A stretch of 64,000 nt of DNA from Chrysopilus asiliformis (taxonomy: Eukaryota; Arthropoda; Insecta; Diptera; Rhagionidae), in contig OZ035962.1 of NCBI GenBank assembly GCA_964034945.1, positions 8,569,789 to 8,633,788 of the forward strand. Reading direction: 5' to 3'. The position numbers and the translations under genes are program-made. The notes beneath the pieces are model-generated. The model was given only the letters and a program-made list of their open reading frames with translations. It made no database searches and was not told where the DNA came from. Shown one piece after another: positions 45,475 through 56,750 of this stretch (positions within the stretch are counted from its first letter, which is position 1; every line of letters begins with the position of its first letter).

Positions 45475-45850
45475 TATGTATACATCGATATCTAAGTGAT
45501 TTAAAATTATATTCTGAACACATTTTTTCTTCATAATTGTTTCGAGAAAATTGTAAAAAAAACTGTTTCGTTTGTATATGGGAGGGGGGTAGGGATGGTC
45601 CGATTTTGCTCGTTCAAGAACTTAGCCTTGCTATTTACTAGAGACGCATTTCAAGCCTCTCGCTCAATGCTTTCGAAAGTTATATTGTTCACAGGCAGAC
45701 GGACAGGCAGACAGACGGACAGACAGACGGTCATACTGACAGACAGACAGACGGACGGACATATTGAATTCAAAATCTTTTGTCATCTCAAATACCCTGG
45801 TGGGGTTCATTTTTATATCCGACGATTGGTTTGATGCGTTACGAACGCTA
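45475..45850 (-). mobile_element. old HINE-related copy, reversed
   Basis: GTTTCGAGAAAATTG, a GGAGGGGGGTAGGGATGGTC block, a mixed ACGG/ACAG (GTCY inverse) array at 45695-45760, TTTTGTCATCTCAAATACCC, TGGTGGGGTTCATTTTTATA, CGACGATTGGTTTGATGCGT. The ends define the older family's 5' sequence, seen again at 53880 and 54457. Confidence 0.65.
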
Positions 45851-46909
45851 TATTAAATCTAATATAATACTATATGATATATCGTTTAGAGTATAAATAC
45901 TAGGGTGACTTTTACGCACAGTAGATAAAAATTTTAAAACTAAGGGAAGAAATGAATAAATTGGGGATTTCTAAGATCATCTATTTTCAGATGTCGATGG
46001 CAATGGGTTCTAGGACGAAACCGATGTGAAAGCTCTTTTCGTCCATGAATTGGATAAAAAATACACAATTCCGCATTGGAACAGCGGGATACGGGAGTCA
46101 CTCCGGAATTTCCCTTGCTCCTCGACCTAGGCGCTTGAATGTTTTGTTGATGAGCGATAACTGTCTTCACCAAAGGTTTCTTGATTTATGGCTTCGAAAT
46201 CATTAAGTATTAACGGACGGCACATAAGAAAATATAAATTATGAGGAGAAAATCTTAAGCACAATTTGATAATTGAAAATTTTCCTTACCACCGACCGTT
46301 TCCCAGTGTAAGAAATGATCCAATCGAAATGAATTCTTCATTTGGTGGCATCTGTTCAGTTGGGAATTTGACAAATTGCCTTTTAAGGTAACCTGTTCAC
46401 CTTCCTTACCGGGTTTTATGACTATTTCTACCTAACTAAATAGCTTTTTTAATGACATAACTTACCTTGACTTATTCAAAAAACAAGATCGTCAATATTC
46501 AATTTTTAACATATCGATTTTCTATGTCAGTGGCAACAAAACGATAAACCGTGAATCAAATCTTCTCAAACACCTCCCAAGGTGGCATTTAAATTTGTAC
46601 ATCATTGTAATGTTGAACTATATTTAATGATCAAAATGTCGGTCATAATTTGAAATATACCTACGTTACGGTCATCAATAATCATAACATTGGTAATTCA
46701 TTACGTTTTCAGAATTTTCTAAGTTTCGGTCTAAGGAAAATTTCTGGGTATGTTTACAAAACTTTTCCATTAACCAAAACTTTTCCAATAACCAAAATTT
46801 CAAATGAAGCTTCGGGCCATGCTTGATAGATTTTTGAATTTGAGAATTCGTAGGAATTATGAAAGATATAGTTACACTTGTTAGTTACGGTTCTAATCAC
46901 ATAAATATA
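45851..46909. other. gap without recognised features
   Basis: A minus-strand open frame of 77 codons (45940-46173) lies in slightly GC-richer DNA; I see no homology and no splice context. Confidence 0.45.
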
Positions 46910-47040
46910 CAGTGAAAACACTCTATATTGACATCCGCCATTGGCTTAAACGGACACAAAGTGCTCTGATAAACGCATACCTCCATTAACCGGACATAAA
47001 TCTTGACCCCGTAAATGTCCGCTTATATGAGCTTTCACTG
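46910..47040. mobile_element. 131-bp pogo/Tigger-type MITE, TA flanks
   Basis: Ends CAGTGAAAAC and GCTTTCACTG, flanked by TA (46908-46909, 47041-47042). Inner GGACATAAATCTTGACCCCG and GTCCGCTTATATGAGC are typical of MITEs with CAGTGAAAxCTxxATA termini. Known: pogo/Tigger elements insert at TA and start CAGT. Confidence 0.65.
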
Positions 47041-48031
47041 TATATGACGGTTTAAAAAATCATTTCAATTCGCTGTTTTTAATTTCACACACTTCAAAAC
47101 CATATTTTTTTTTTAATAAACGTTTATCTGACTAAAAAGAAAGAAAAGTTTTATGAACTTCGTTTAAATCTTCAACGAACTTGTACTGTGAATTATATAC
47201 GCATAGCCAAACTTCCCAACCAATGAAAATAGTAAAAAAAAAGACTTTTCCACCAGTTTAACCGTTAAGTATCCGCTTTTCAATTGCACAACAATCAAAT
47301 GCACCTCAATCATGCTCAAACAAATTCATACCTTGATAAGTAATTCCAATTAAAATTTTCCTGTTTTCATATTTAGTGTGAATTCACACAAACCATTTAG
47401 AGTGTAGCTTTTGTTTTGCTCAGCAACCGGCCGTCAGTCACTACTTAAAAAAAACACTGCAAAAATAGTCCTTCATATAAACAATGCACAGTAAGACAGC
47501 AAGGAATGATAAAAATTCTCCCATGAAATATAGGGAAAAGTCAAGAAAAAGTAGAAATATTATCAGTCTACGACGTTTTACTTCATGGAATAAAAATACT
47601 AAAAAATCGTTTCTAGACTTTGTATCTACAAAAGAATAATACTGCTTGAAATATCTTACGGATTTTGAGGAAAAATGTTAAAATAACACAGGATGAGACA
47701 TTTTTCATTCCCTATCTGTACAAAAAACATAATACCACTTATGTTCGTATGCTGTTGCGATAAAGAGTACCTTTCGACATTCCTTGGATATTTTTTTTTT
47801 ATTATTCTCACATACCGAAGAACACACTTAACTTCCTTCTAAGAAACCTGACGTAACTCGCATTGAATGGCCTCACTTTGTTATTTTTAATAAAAACAAT
47901 ATTATAGTATATTGCATGTAAATCGGAAATTTTAGGTACAAATATTTGTCAAAAAATTAAGTTATAAATAAATTTTATTTTATACAGGAATTTTAAATAT
48001 TCACATTATGCACAAAACCCTCAACTATTAA
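47041..48031. other. AT-rich gap, nothing recognised
   Basis: No repeat or coding signal noticed. Confidence 0.5.
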
Positions 48032-48265
48032 CACGTTGACGGACAGTAGAAACAAGTGAAATTCGAACAAGTGAAATTCGACAGTAGAAACAAGTGAAAT
48101 TCGAAAATTGACACTAGGCTTCTACTTGTACGCTGGTAAATGCACATTTGTGCTGCTACAGCCGCAGTGTCTAAAAACGACCGTTTCGTATTGGACGGCT
48201 ATTGCCGTCATGTCACATAGTGAACTTGAACTTGACGGCTATAGCCGCAACTGTCCGTCAACGTG
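48032..48265. mobile_element. 234-bp piggyBac-type MITE, TTAA flanks
   Basis: Ends CACGTTGACGGACAGT and its exact inverse, flanked by TTAA (48028-48031, 48266-48269). Internal direct repeats ACAAGTGAAATTCGA (three times, 48050-48105) and inverted GACGGCTATxGCCG blocks near 48195 and 48235. piggyBac-like relatives in insects often show TTAACACGTT-GACx termini (from memory). Confidence 0.75.
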
Positions 48266-48316
48266 TTAAAAATTCAAAATTTTGCAAAATCCTTTGAATT
48301 ACAACAATTTTTAATA

Positions 48317-48443
48317 CAGTCGACCCTAGATAAGTTGGATCTCACGGATGTTTTAGAAACGTTTAGAAAAACTCGTAAAAACGATCTATTCCGGTTATAG
48401 AGGTTTCCCTCTTACCCAGGTCCAACTTATCCAGGTTCGACTG
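48317..48443. mobile_element. 127-bp pogo/Tigger-type MITE, TA flanks
   Basis: CAGTCGACCCTAGATAAGTT at the left and the inverse CAGTCGAACCTGGATAAGTT at the right; flanked by TA at 48315-48316 and 48444-48445. Terminal repeats extend over about 30 bp with a few mismatches. Only about 50 bp from the TTAA MITE before it. Confidence 0.7.
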
Positions 48444-51400
48444 TACCTTTATTGCTAGTATACTGCTTCATATTCCAAAAATTCTTATATCGTATTCTCA
48501 AAATAATATAACTTTTGTAAATTATATTGCTATAGGGACAACCTCACATGTGAATTGGACAAATCTTACCACTTCCTTGAATATTCCATAAAATTTATTT
48601 ATATTTATGTATTAAATATAGAATTTTTAAAAGCACGATAATAATTCAACTCTTCACAGATTCCGATTATTTTCCTTTGATACATACAAAGGATTTTAAA
48701 GTTCTTTGGATTCTATTAGAAAATTGTCTGAAAAGTGACAGAAATCTTGAAGAACTTTTGTTCCCCTGACAAATAACTTTCTTTACAAAATTTCTAAAGT
48801 TGTCTCAAGCATCTGGAAAAGTTATATTTTCAATATTAATTTTTACTACAATATTAGAAAAAATTTGAGAAGAAAAATATCCAATTCTATCAATCATTCT
48901 AATCAATCATTTTGAAATTGGGTTGTCATTAGGTTATTGACCAAAATGATTAAATTTGTCTAAAGTTTTTTGAATGTAATTTCATTGAAAAAACAAATAC
49001 TATAATCTCTATGAAACTACATCCTAAGAACGGGCGCACACCTCGTTGGCAAGCATGTAGAATGATGTTAAAGTGGCAATTTTACGCGTACAAACCAATA
49101 TGGCAGCTGGCAATAAAGTGTATTTTAAGTCTACTTCAGTGCACGCTGAAATACTAATTCAAAGGTGGCTTAAAAACTCAAATTTCCATTTCACCGCCGG
49201 GGTGCGCGCCTGCACTAAGGTGGCACTAAGCATCCTCAGCAGAGATGCAAAACGAAAATTTTCAGAGTGTGGTGCGGTTTTGGTTCGAGGGTGTATCAGG
49301 TTTCTGGTTTTTGGATTTTGTTCCTAATATTTGAATTTTGGTTCTGGTTGCGGATCCTAAAATTTGAAAATTGGTTTTGGTTAGATTGCATTTAATAATT
49401 TTAAGGCCGCACCTCTTTTTAGGTCACACCCTTTTTGGACAATCTGGAAAAAAAAATTAAAACCTTAGCTATGAAAAAAAACTACAAATTTTGTAGTAAA
49501 ACAAAAAATCCGTAATTGCTAGAAATAAATTTATAGCATACGGAAAAAAAAATCTGGTACCCCAAAAACCCATTGATCTCCAAAACACACATGACGTAAA
49601 GCAGTTTTCTGTAAAGAAAATTGATGCAAATTTTCATCACATCTTCAGGACATTCTTTACAGAAGTAATTTAATAAGTTTTTGTTAAATTAATATTAAAG
49701 GTATCTTTGTTCACTTTTGCGAATGAGTTCACCAGCCATCATTTAACCCACACTTGATTTTCAAAGTAAAAGTTATTCAAGAAAAAGTTTGAAATTCCAG
49801 CATGTTTTTTCCAACAATGTTTCACTGAAGCTGTTTCGGATGTGTATGTATTCGACTTGTGTCTGAAACTGCAGAGTTATAGATATCGGAAGGGGTTTTT
49901 TTCTTCTCTTTTCTTGAAGTTTTTCTACATATTTTTTTTCTTCGACGCGATAACCATATTTTGCAACCCTCTAAGCTCTCGACAAACACTCAATACAAAG
50001 TAGAAAAGTTTGTGCGCTACAACATCATATCCCATATCCACTTGTACATTGTCAATGGTCAATTAGCATTACAAAGATTTTCAAGGTGTTGGAAAATTCA
50101 TTTAGTGGCTTCTTAAAAGTTTGGGTGAAAATCACCATATTATGAAACACCTGTCGCTTAAAATTTTGCCACTCAACCCTTTCGGTAATGGTATTTTCTT
50201 TCGGTAATGGTAAAACTGGTGAAGTCGATTCAAAAACTCGGATATCATGCATTGCCAATTTATATGCAAAAGTAAATTGAAGAATTACATTAACTGTGTG
50301 TAGAAACCGTCAAGCATTGTTTTTTTGAATTATGATTTTACGTTCATACCTATAACAGGTAAATAGACTTTTACCACCACAAAATATTTACATAATAATG
50401 TTACCTGTGGCGCTGTCAGTTTCTCATGGTGAAATTAATTTGAAATCTAAATTAACTTAATAAATTTGAAGACAAAAAAAAAATGAAACAGAATTTTAAT
50501 TACGTTCACATAAATGCGATTTGAATTTCACAGAGGGTTATTAAAACTAAGTCAGAATTATGATTTTCCTGTGAATTGAATGATGGATAAAAAAAGGCAA
50601 CGATGAAAGCATTTAAGAAATCGCCCAATTATTTTTTATATACATTTAGGTACCTGAAAAGTTTTCATAGATCTTATAATACGCAAAGATCCATGGGATT
50701 CGGAAAAAAACCGAAATGAATGAAATGGATAAGCAGATTTTAAGGATGATTAGATTTTGTTGAGTAAGAAAAGGCAATGGACTAGGCAAGTACCTTTTTT
50801 TACCACAGTATATGCGCCGCATATTGCTATATTTCTATATATAAAATCCACAAAAGTATGTGCGTTTGTTCTACGCTACGAATTTTTATATATTTTTGTG
50901 TATACATTTGGTGGTATACTCGTATAATATAAGCCTATTAGGTTATTGAGAGCATATATCCACTAACAATTTATCAATCAATTTGGGATTGGTCCGATCT
51001 ATACGATGAAATATTAAATTGAACTTTAGGGTTTATCAAACTTTTATATATGTATTGACTACCGAAAAATGAGGAAAAACCAAGAGTAAAAGAAAAGGAC
51101 AAAGTCCAAGGATAGAAATAAATTTTAATAAAATATTTTTTACCAACCGAACATGTAATCAAATTAATTTAGGTTTAGTCTCGATACTCAAATACAGATC
51201 AAGTAAATAAGATGGGCATAACCACAACTCTTGAGAGCTAATTAAATTAATAATTCATTTCTAATTATTATCAAAATAGTTATTTTATGAAGTTTAGTCA
51301 GAAAGTCCTTTAAATATGCATTAACTGGAAAAGTTAAATATGCTTTTCTTTGACCAAACTTTAGGGCTAAAAGATTTTTTTTCAGCGCATATTGACAAGG

Positions 51401-51794
51401 CAAGAAACGAAAACTTTTCAAGGATTGAAAGTTTTTTTTTGCAAAGTAAATGCCATGAGCGAAATTTTAAGAGATAAATTAATATCACTACTTAAAAATT
51501 GTGAGTTTGTCACAATCTATTGGAATGGAAAAAGTAATGCCCACCTCTCTTTTTTGAAATAGGTTACTTAAAATACAATCCGAATTTTTGTTTGCAAGAT
51601 GTGTCTTCAACTGAGAAATGTATGTAGTTTTAAGACTTCAAATTAAATTCAAATTTAAAAGGTTTCCAATAAAACTAGCCCCCCCCCCTCCCCACTGCTT
51701 GCCGGTACCTGTGGACGCCCATGAAACCACCTCTTCCACCATTCAATCGAACCACAAATTGAGCGATTTCCTGGGTAACGGGAAACGGGAACGC
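48444..51794. other. 3.3-kb AT-rich region without a gene
   Basis: 49030-49220 has possible imperfect ends (GGGCGCACACC against GGTGCGCGCC inverse) with a less AT-rich interior, perhaps another MITE. 49260-49390 is a simple G/T-rich tract of TTTGGTTCTGG-type phrases. 50354-50410 has an 8-bp ACAGGTAA/TTACCTGT pair. No coding region supported. Confidence 0.45.
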
Positions 51795-51975
51795 GTGTCG
51801 GAAAAATTTAAGAGCCAAAATGTGTTTAGACTATGATTTTACATAACTCTTCCATACATCAAAATTCAGTCGGACCATTGCGTCCCTACTCCCCGGTACA
51901 AATGGATTTTTTTAATGAAATATTTGTCTGTCCTCATATAGAGTATTTGCCTTCCTGGCAATTGTAGCTTTCTTG
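51795..51975 (+). mobile_element. old HINE-related copy, 3' half
   Basis: AAAATGTGTTTAGACTATGA, TTTTACATAACTCTTCCATA, CATCAAAATTCAGTCGGACC, then a 3' hairpin TTGCCTTCCTGGCAA and TTGTAGCTTTCTTGTGTTTT. The hairpin with a different loop from the young family supports a shared 3' structure under selection for transposition. Confidence 0.6.
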
Positions 51976-53454
51976 TGTTTTATTTATATATATATAGGTT
52001 GGTGAATAATATCCTAAAAGAATTTTTTTGGAATGTGCATAAAGCTTTTAGCTCCTAGTATGGTCTTCTGGGGCACGTTAACTTTAGAATATACTTAGCT
52101 CATATAAATGGTTTTGCCTATGGATCCGTTAGATCCTCACAAAAGTCAATAAAAGCCCTTTTTCAAAGATACACTCAAGGTCATATGGAATTTCCCTAGA
52201 TACACTGAATAGTTACGAGTTTGCTAGAAAGGGTTAAACCCAAAAGGGCTTAAATCAGATCATTGAACAATCACGAAGAATTACTGTTTAACGTTTATGG
52301 TACTCCAAAGAAATCGATGAATAGAACAGATAACTGATAAACTGTTTCAATATCTCTCAAGGATTTTATCACTTTGATAAGACTTTGAAGAACGAAAGCC
52401 AGACATCAAAAGAACTTGAAATCAAACTGGATATAAATCATTCTCAACCAGGAAGAATTATTACACGAAATTGGGATGAGGTCAGTATATCTGATATATC
52501 AAATTGTATTCGAATAAAGCTGAGTTAAGAAAAATATTCTCATCTGTATACCTGATAGGATTAAATTAATGGGAAAACACCATACTTTAATCAACTTACT
52601 GTTTACTAATTTTATCCAAAATATTAACACGATATAACTGCTCTTAAGTACTCTCGTTTTGGTCGTAATAAATAAAATATGAAGTTGTAATTCATGTGGC
52701 AGCATTCTTAATACTTGTTTACCTTTTATGACTTTGTATCAGTTATACTAAAACTGTCATAATAGGAAAATTTACAGTGAGCAGATTGTTGTTATCGATA
52801 AAATGTAAGAAAGATTTTCCAACAGAACCGGTATTTGCAACGAAATTCATAAAAACAAGTGACTTTATGTTGGGTAAACATTCCAAATAGTAGAACTAGT
52901 TGAAATAATTAGACTGGTCTCTCAAGCGAAACATAGACGGTTTTTCTATCTCGTTCCCACTGACTCTACAATGAAAGAATCTGAGCGGTTCATCAGATTA
53001 TTTTTTTATTTAGCATCTTTCATAGAATATGATTTTTTAGCTTTCTTACATACTAGAAATTTTGCCCTTCTCCGCGTCGCGTTTCGCCGTCGGCCTACGA
53101 CTTACTCTTTTCTCGATCTTTATCCTCGGTGGCTACTCGACTTCGCACTATGCTATGTCAAAATCCCTTCATAGTTTCAAAACTATGTCAAATCCCTTCA
53201 TAGTTTTTTATATTCAATCTATATTTGTATTTTTTCGAAGCGCAATTTTGTAATTTTTGACCACATCGTTGCCAGAACACGGAAAATTGGAGCGCTCTTT
53301 CACAGAAGAGTTACTTCGTACGCGAGTTTTTGCACTTGAAAAACTGTTATCGTCCCATAGAACACTGGGCGAAACAATTTTGAAAAATTCCAATCAGAGT
53401 CGTCCAATCCAATTTGATTTATAATACCCTTCTCTTCTATCGAAGTCGGTTAAA
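51976..53454. other. AT-rich gap, nothing supported
   Basis: 53070-53150 is somewhat GC-richer (CGCGTCGCGTTTCGCCGTCG) but open frames there lack any recognised domain. Confidence 0.45.
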
Positions 53455-54500
53455 ATTAACTCCAATTGCATTTTGATGTGTGGAAAAGTTATGTTAAATC
53501 ATATAAAGACTTTTGTTTTTCTTAAGTTTAAGTGGTTCAATATTATACCCAACTTTCTATCATATGAGGTTTAATTATGCAAGAAATATGAGCCCAGACC
53601 TAATTGTAGTTTAAAAGAAATAGTGGTTTTGTATAGGAGAGGGGAAAGGGATTTTGGTGTCTAGAAGAGTTATTTAAAATCATACGCTAAACACATTTTG
53701 TCTTTATAATTTGTTCGATACACCTTACTGTTTTCGAGAAAATTACGAAAGAAAAACTGTTTCATATTTATGGGTGAGGGAGAAAGAAATTATCCGATTT
53801 TACCCATTCAATTCTTTCGGAAGTCTCCACGGACGGACGGATGGCCAAACGGAAATCAAAATCTTTTGTCATCCCAGCACCCTGGTGTAATTTACTTTTT
53901 ATACCCGTATGGTGAAACCAAAGGGTATATTAATTTTGCCTTACCGTTTGTAACGCCAAGATCCCGTCATCACACACAAAAATGAATTACACCAGTGTGT
54001 TTAGAATGATAAAAATAATTAATTTCTGCATGTCCGTCCGTCCGTCCGTCTGTCTGTCCGTCTGTCCGTCCGTCTGTCCGTCTGTGGCGCGGATTGCGGG
54101 CGCACGGATTGAGCTAGAGACTTGAAATTTTGCACAGATCCGTTTTTTGTAAAATGCGAGGCTAAGTTCGTTAATGGGCAAAAATGGACCATTAGGGGGG
54201 GTACCCCCCATACGAACGAAAATGTTTTTTGTGAATATCTCAAAAACGGTGCATCTCATCAAAAAAGTCCAAGAACAAAGGTTATTTAGGATATGATTAC
54301 ATCAAAATCCGATTGGAATAAATTTTAAAAAATCTTATTGGAAAGTTTGAGTTCAAAGTGGAATTTTGGTACAACTGTTCGAATTTTGATACGAATATCA
54401 CCATACGGGTCTCCAATGATTGCCAGATTGGCAATTATAGCTTTTGTTATGTTTTGTCTGACGATTGATTCGATGCCAGGCTTGTGTGTATGTCTCAAGA
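53455..54500 (-). mobile_element. old HINE-related copy, split by the HINE at 53901
   Basis: 53455-53900 holds the reversed older family: GCATTTTGATGTGTGGAAAA, a GGAGAGGGGAAAGGGATTTT block, GTTTTCGAGAAAATTACG, CGGACGGACGGATGG (GTCY remnant), TTTTGTCATCCCAGCACCC, TGGTGTAATTTACTTTTT. After the young element it resumes GTCTGACGATTGATTCGATG (54456 on), matching the undisturbed end at about 45815. Confidence 0.65.
53901..54455 (+). mobile_element. full-length HINE inserted in an older relative
   Basis: TATACCCGTATGGTGAAACC at the start, GTCY block 54033-54083, GGCGCGGATTGCGGGCGCAC, GGGGGGGTACCCCCC, TCACCATACGGG, TTGCCAGATTGGCAA and AGCTTTTGTTATGTTTT at the end. A short internal deletion removes the CTACATAAAACTCCC block. 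It sits in a T-run of the older element. Confidence 0.8.
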
Positions 54501-54780
54501 ACCACTGAACCGATTTGAATGAAACTTTCAGGAGAGCTTAGTAGCGGCAATGTGCGGGTTTTAGATTACAGATCAACCAAAGGTTCCCGTTCTTTCTAAC
54601 CAGTTTCCTCGATTTATGTATATTGCTTTTAGTTTTTCTGACTGTTCGCCTATAACTTGAGAACCATTGATCCGACTTGGATGAAACTTTCAGTGGAACT
54701 TATTGGCATGAATAAGCGTGTTTTAGGTGATAAGCTGACCAAAGATTCCCCGTCCCAACCCTGCTAACTCATGTTACATG
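54496..54780. repeat. diverged tandem duplication, ~160-bp period
   Basis: AAGAACCACTGAACCGATTT, GAATGAAACTTTCAG..., TCAACCAAAGGTTCCCG in the first unit and GAGAACCATTGATCCGACTT, GGATGAAACTTTCAG..., CTGACCAAAGATTCCCCG in the second. Such AACCGATTT-GATGAAACTTT units are typical of repeat interiors in insects; a similar phrase is in the fold-back arms near 20978. Confidence 0.6.
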
Positions 54781-56580
54781 AAATCATTAACAAACAACCC
54801 AATCAAGGTCAAGGGAGAAGCTCTTAGTACTACTATAAGTATGATTCTCATATAGTTTATAAAATCTATAAACAAATTTATAGAGCGTTTTATTTTCTTA
54901 TTACATGCATGCTTTCGATTGTAATAGCAAAATACTACTTGAAAATTTGCAAACTTTAACGTTGTAGGAAGTTTGTAAACGTTTTTAATGCATACTTAGA
55001 TTTCCCAATCGCAACAATCCTCACCTATTAAACCAAACAATAGACAAATCCGATGAACAATTGCCTTATCGAGGATTTAGATCTATTATATTTTAGAACC
55101 ACACAGGTGACCTAAGATACTCTAGCAGTTATAGTAAAAGAACCAAGTTTTTTTCTTTTTTGAAAAATCACACAATTTTTTAATACCCGGGTGGACAAAT
55201 ATACTTGGGGCTACGTTGTATCTATAGCAAGTGTAACAGTAGTTAGTAGACTTTAGGTGCAAATTGTACAACAGGTAATTCAGTAGATGTGTATTTTTTT
55301 ACAACAAAAGCCGTTATAGGTTTCTTGAACGCGAACTGTAGCGTGACAAAATGACCTTAAGTCCATGAACATAAATGAATAACATTAAATTTGCATTTCT
55401 TTGAATCTAATGTCCGTCCATCGCGTAATGTAATGCGTGTCTGTGTCGCAAGTACTTTTGTGTTATGATATGGTCGGCTTGGATATAAAGCCAAACTGAC
55501 TAAAATTTATGTTAGCACTATTCACCTTTAGATCACAGTTTAGCCATTAAATTATCATATGAATGGATATGTGATACATATTTTTTATATGTTGGCGTAC
55601 TTTCATTCCATGACATCGCAGAAACTAGCTAACATATACGAACAAGTATCTAACAATGTTTGCCGCTTTGACATTAAATGGCATTCGTTTAATTACTTTT
55701 ACTCATTTGAACCGTGGATAGCGGCGCCAGTATATATGTACCTAGGACTAAAAGAGTATTTCAAAAACGGTTTAAGGAAGTAATGGTCTGTGCAAGTTTA
55801 ATTTTAAGATTCAACTGCAAGACAATAAAAATCTTACTATGAAAAGAGATTACAAAGTAGATTACTGGATCTGACACAACAGATTCAAATTCAAGCGAAT
55901 AAAAATTTCTATGGCGACAAACGAGACTTTCATTCGTTCGTTTATTTTCTCATTGGTTTATTGTTGAATGCTGCTGTTGAAGGTTGACGAAACTTGGTCT
56001 TTCTTCTCGAATTTAATAACATTACTGAATTAAATAAATTTCCATTCCCCGGTCCTGATATCACTTCCATTGTTTTCACATACTCTGTAAAACCAGCGCT
56101 TGTGATATTTCATAAAAATAATTATGAGTAAAAGCTTTTCAAGTGTTTTTTTAAAGGAGATAGAAAAGCGGAATAAATCTTTAAGCTCTTTACTTGTATA
56201 CGATATGTACTGAAGTCATATCAGAGTATATACTTATTCGGTTTTTTGTAAGCACTTTTTACACGATTTTGAAGTTAACATGGTTAACAAAAACATCTTG
56301 GACTAATTTTAAAAAAAACGATGGAGCGCAAAATTTGGCGTCCAGCAGCAGCCAACATGTGGGAAAACTTGTTGAAAGAGCAGAATATCTTTTTAATTTT
56401 TAATTGAGCCAACCATTTTTTTTTTTTGTTAAAATGACAAAAAATTATCAATAGGATAAAATTTTTATGGAGGAAAATTTATGTTCAAGAAAAAATTTAT
56501 TATTTTAACAAAATATAGCTTGCGACACATAACAACAAATAAATATGTTAAATAAAAAACACGTAATTTGTCAACATAAG
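54781..56580. other. AT-rich gap without a supported gene
   Basis: The best open frame is 55559-55783 (74 codons, LANIYEQVSNNVCRFDIKWH). Its composition is less AT-driven than most, but I recognise no domain. Confidence 0.45.
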
Positions 56581-56750
56581 AGGCTGTCCATAAAATGCGT
56601 CACATTTCTAGGGATAAGGGCGAATCTGCGATAGTGTGACAGCTATAGTAAACTCAATAAAAAAAATCGTGAAAAAGCGTGAAGGGCGGGTGTGAGGAGG
56701 GGGGTCCGAAATACCTTAAATTAGCTTGACGTATTTTATGGACAACTCCT
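56581..56750. mobile_element. 170-bp TIR MITE, AGGCTGTCCATAAAATGCGT type
   Basis: Left AGGCTGTCCATAAAATGCGT and right inverse AGGAGTTGTCCATAAAATAC share a terminal repeat of about 20 bp with a small indel. Interior has CGTGAAGGGCGGGTGTGAGG, far GC-richer than the flanks. Ends of the form GGCTGTCCATAAA-x-ACGTCA are common in insect MITEs (from memory); superfamily not assigned. Confidence 0.6.

Noticed and set aside
55559..55783. 74-codon open frame (LANIYEQVSNNVCRFDIKWH)
   Set aside because: Looks somewhat protein-like, but has no recognised family, no splice context and is short.
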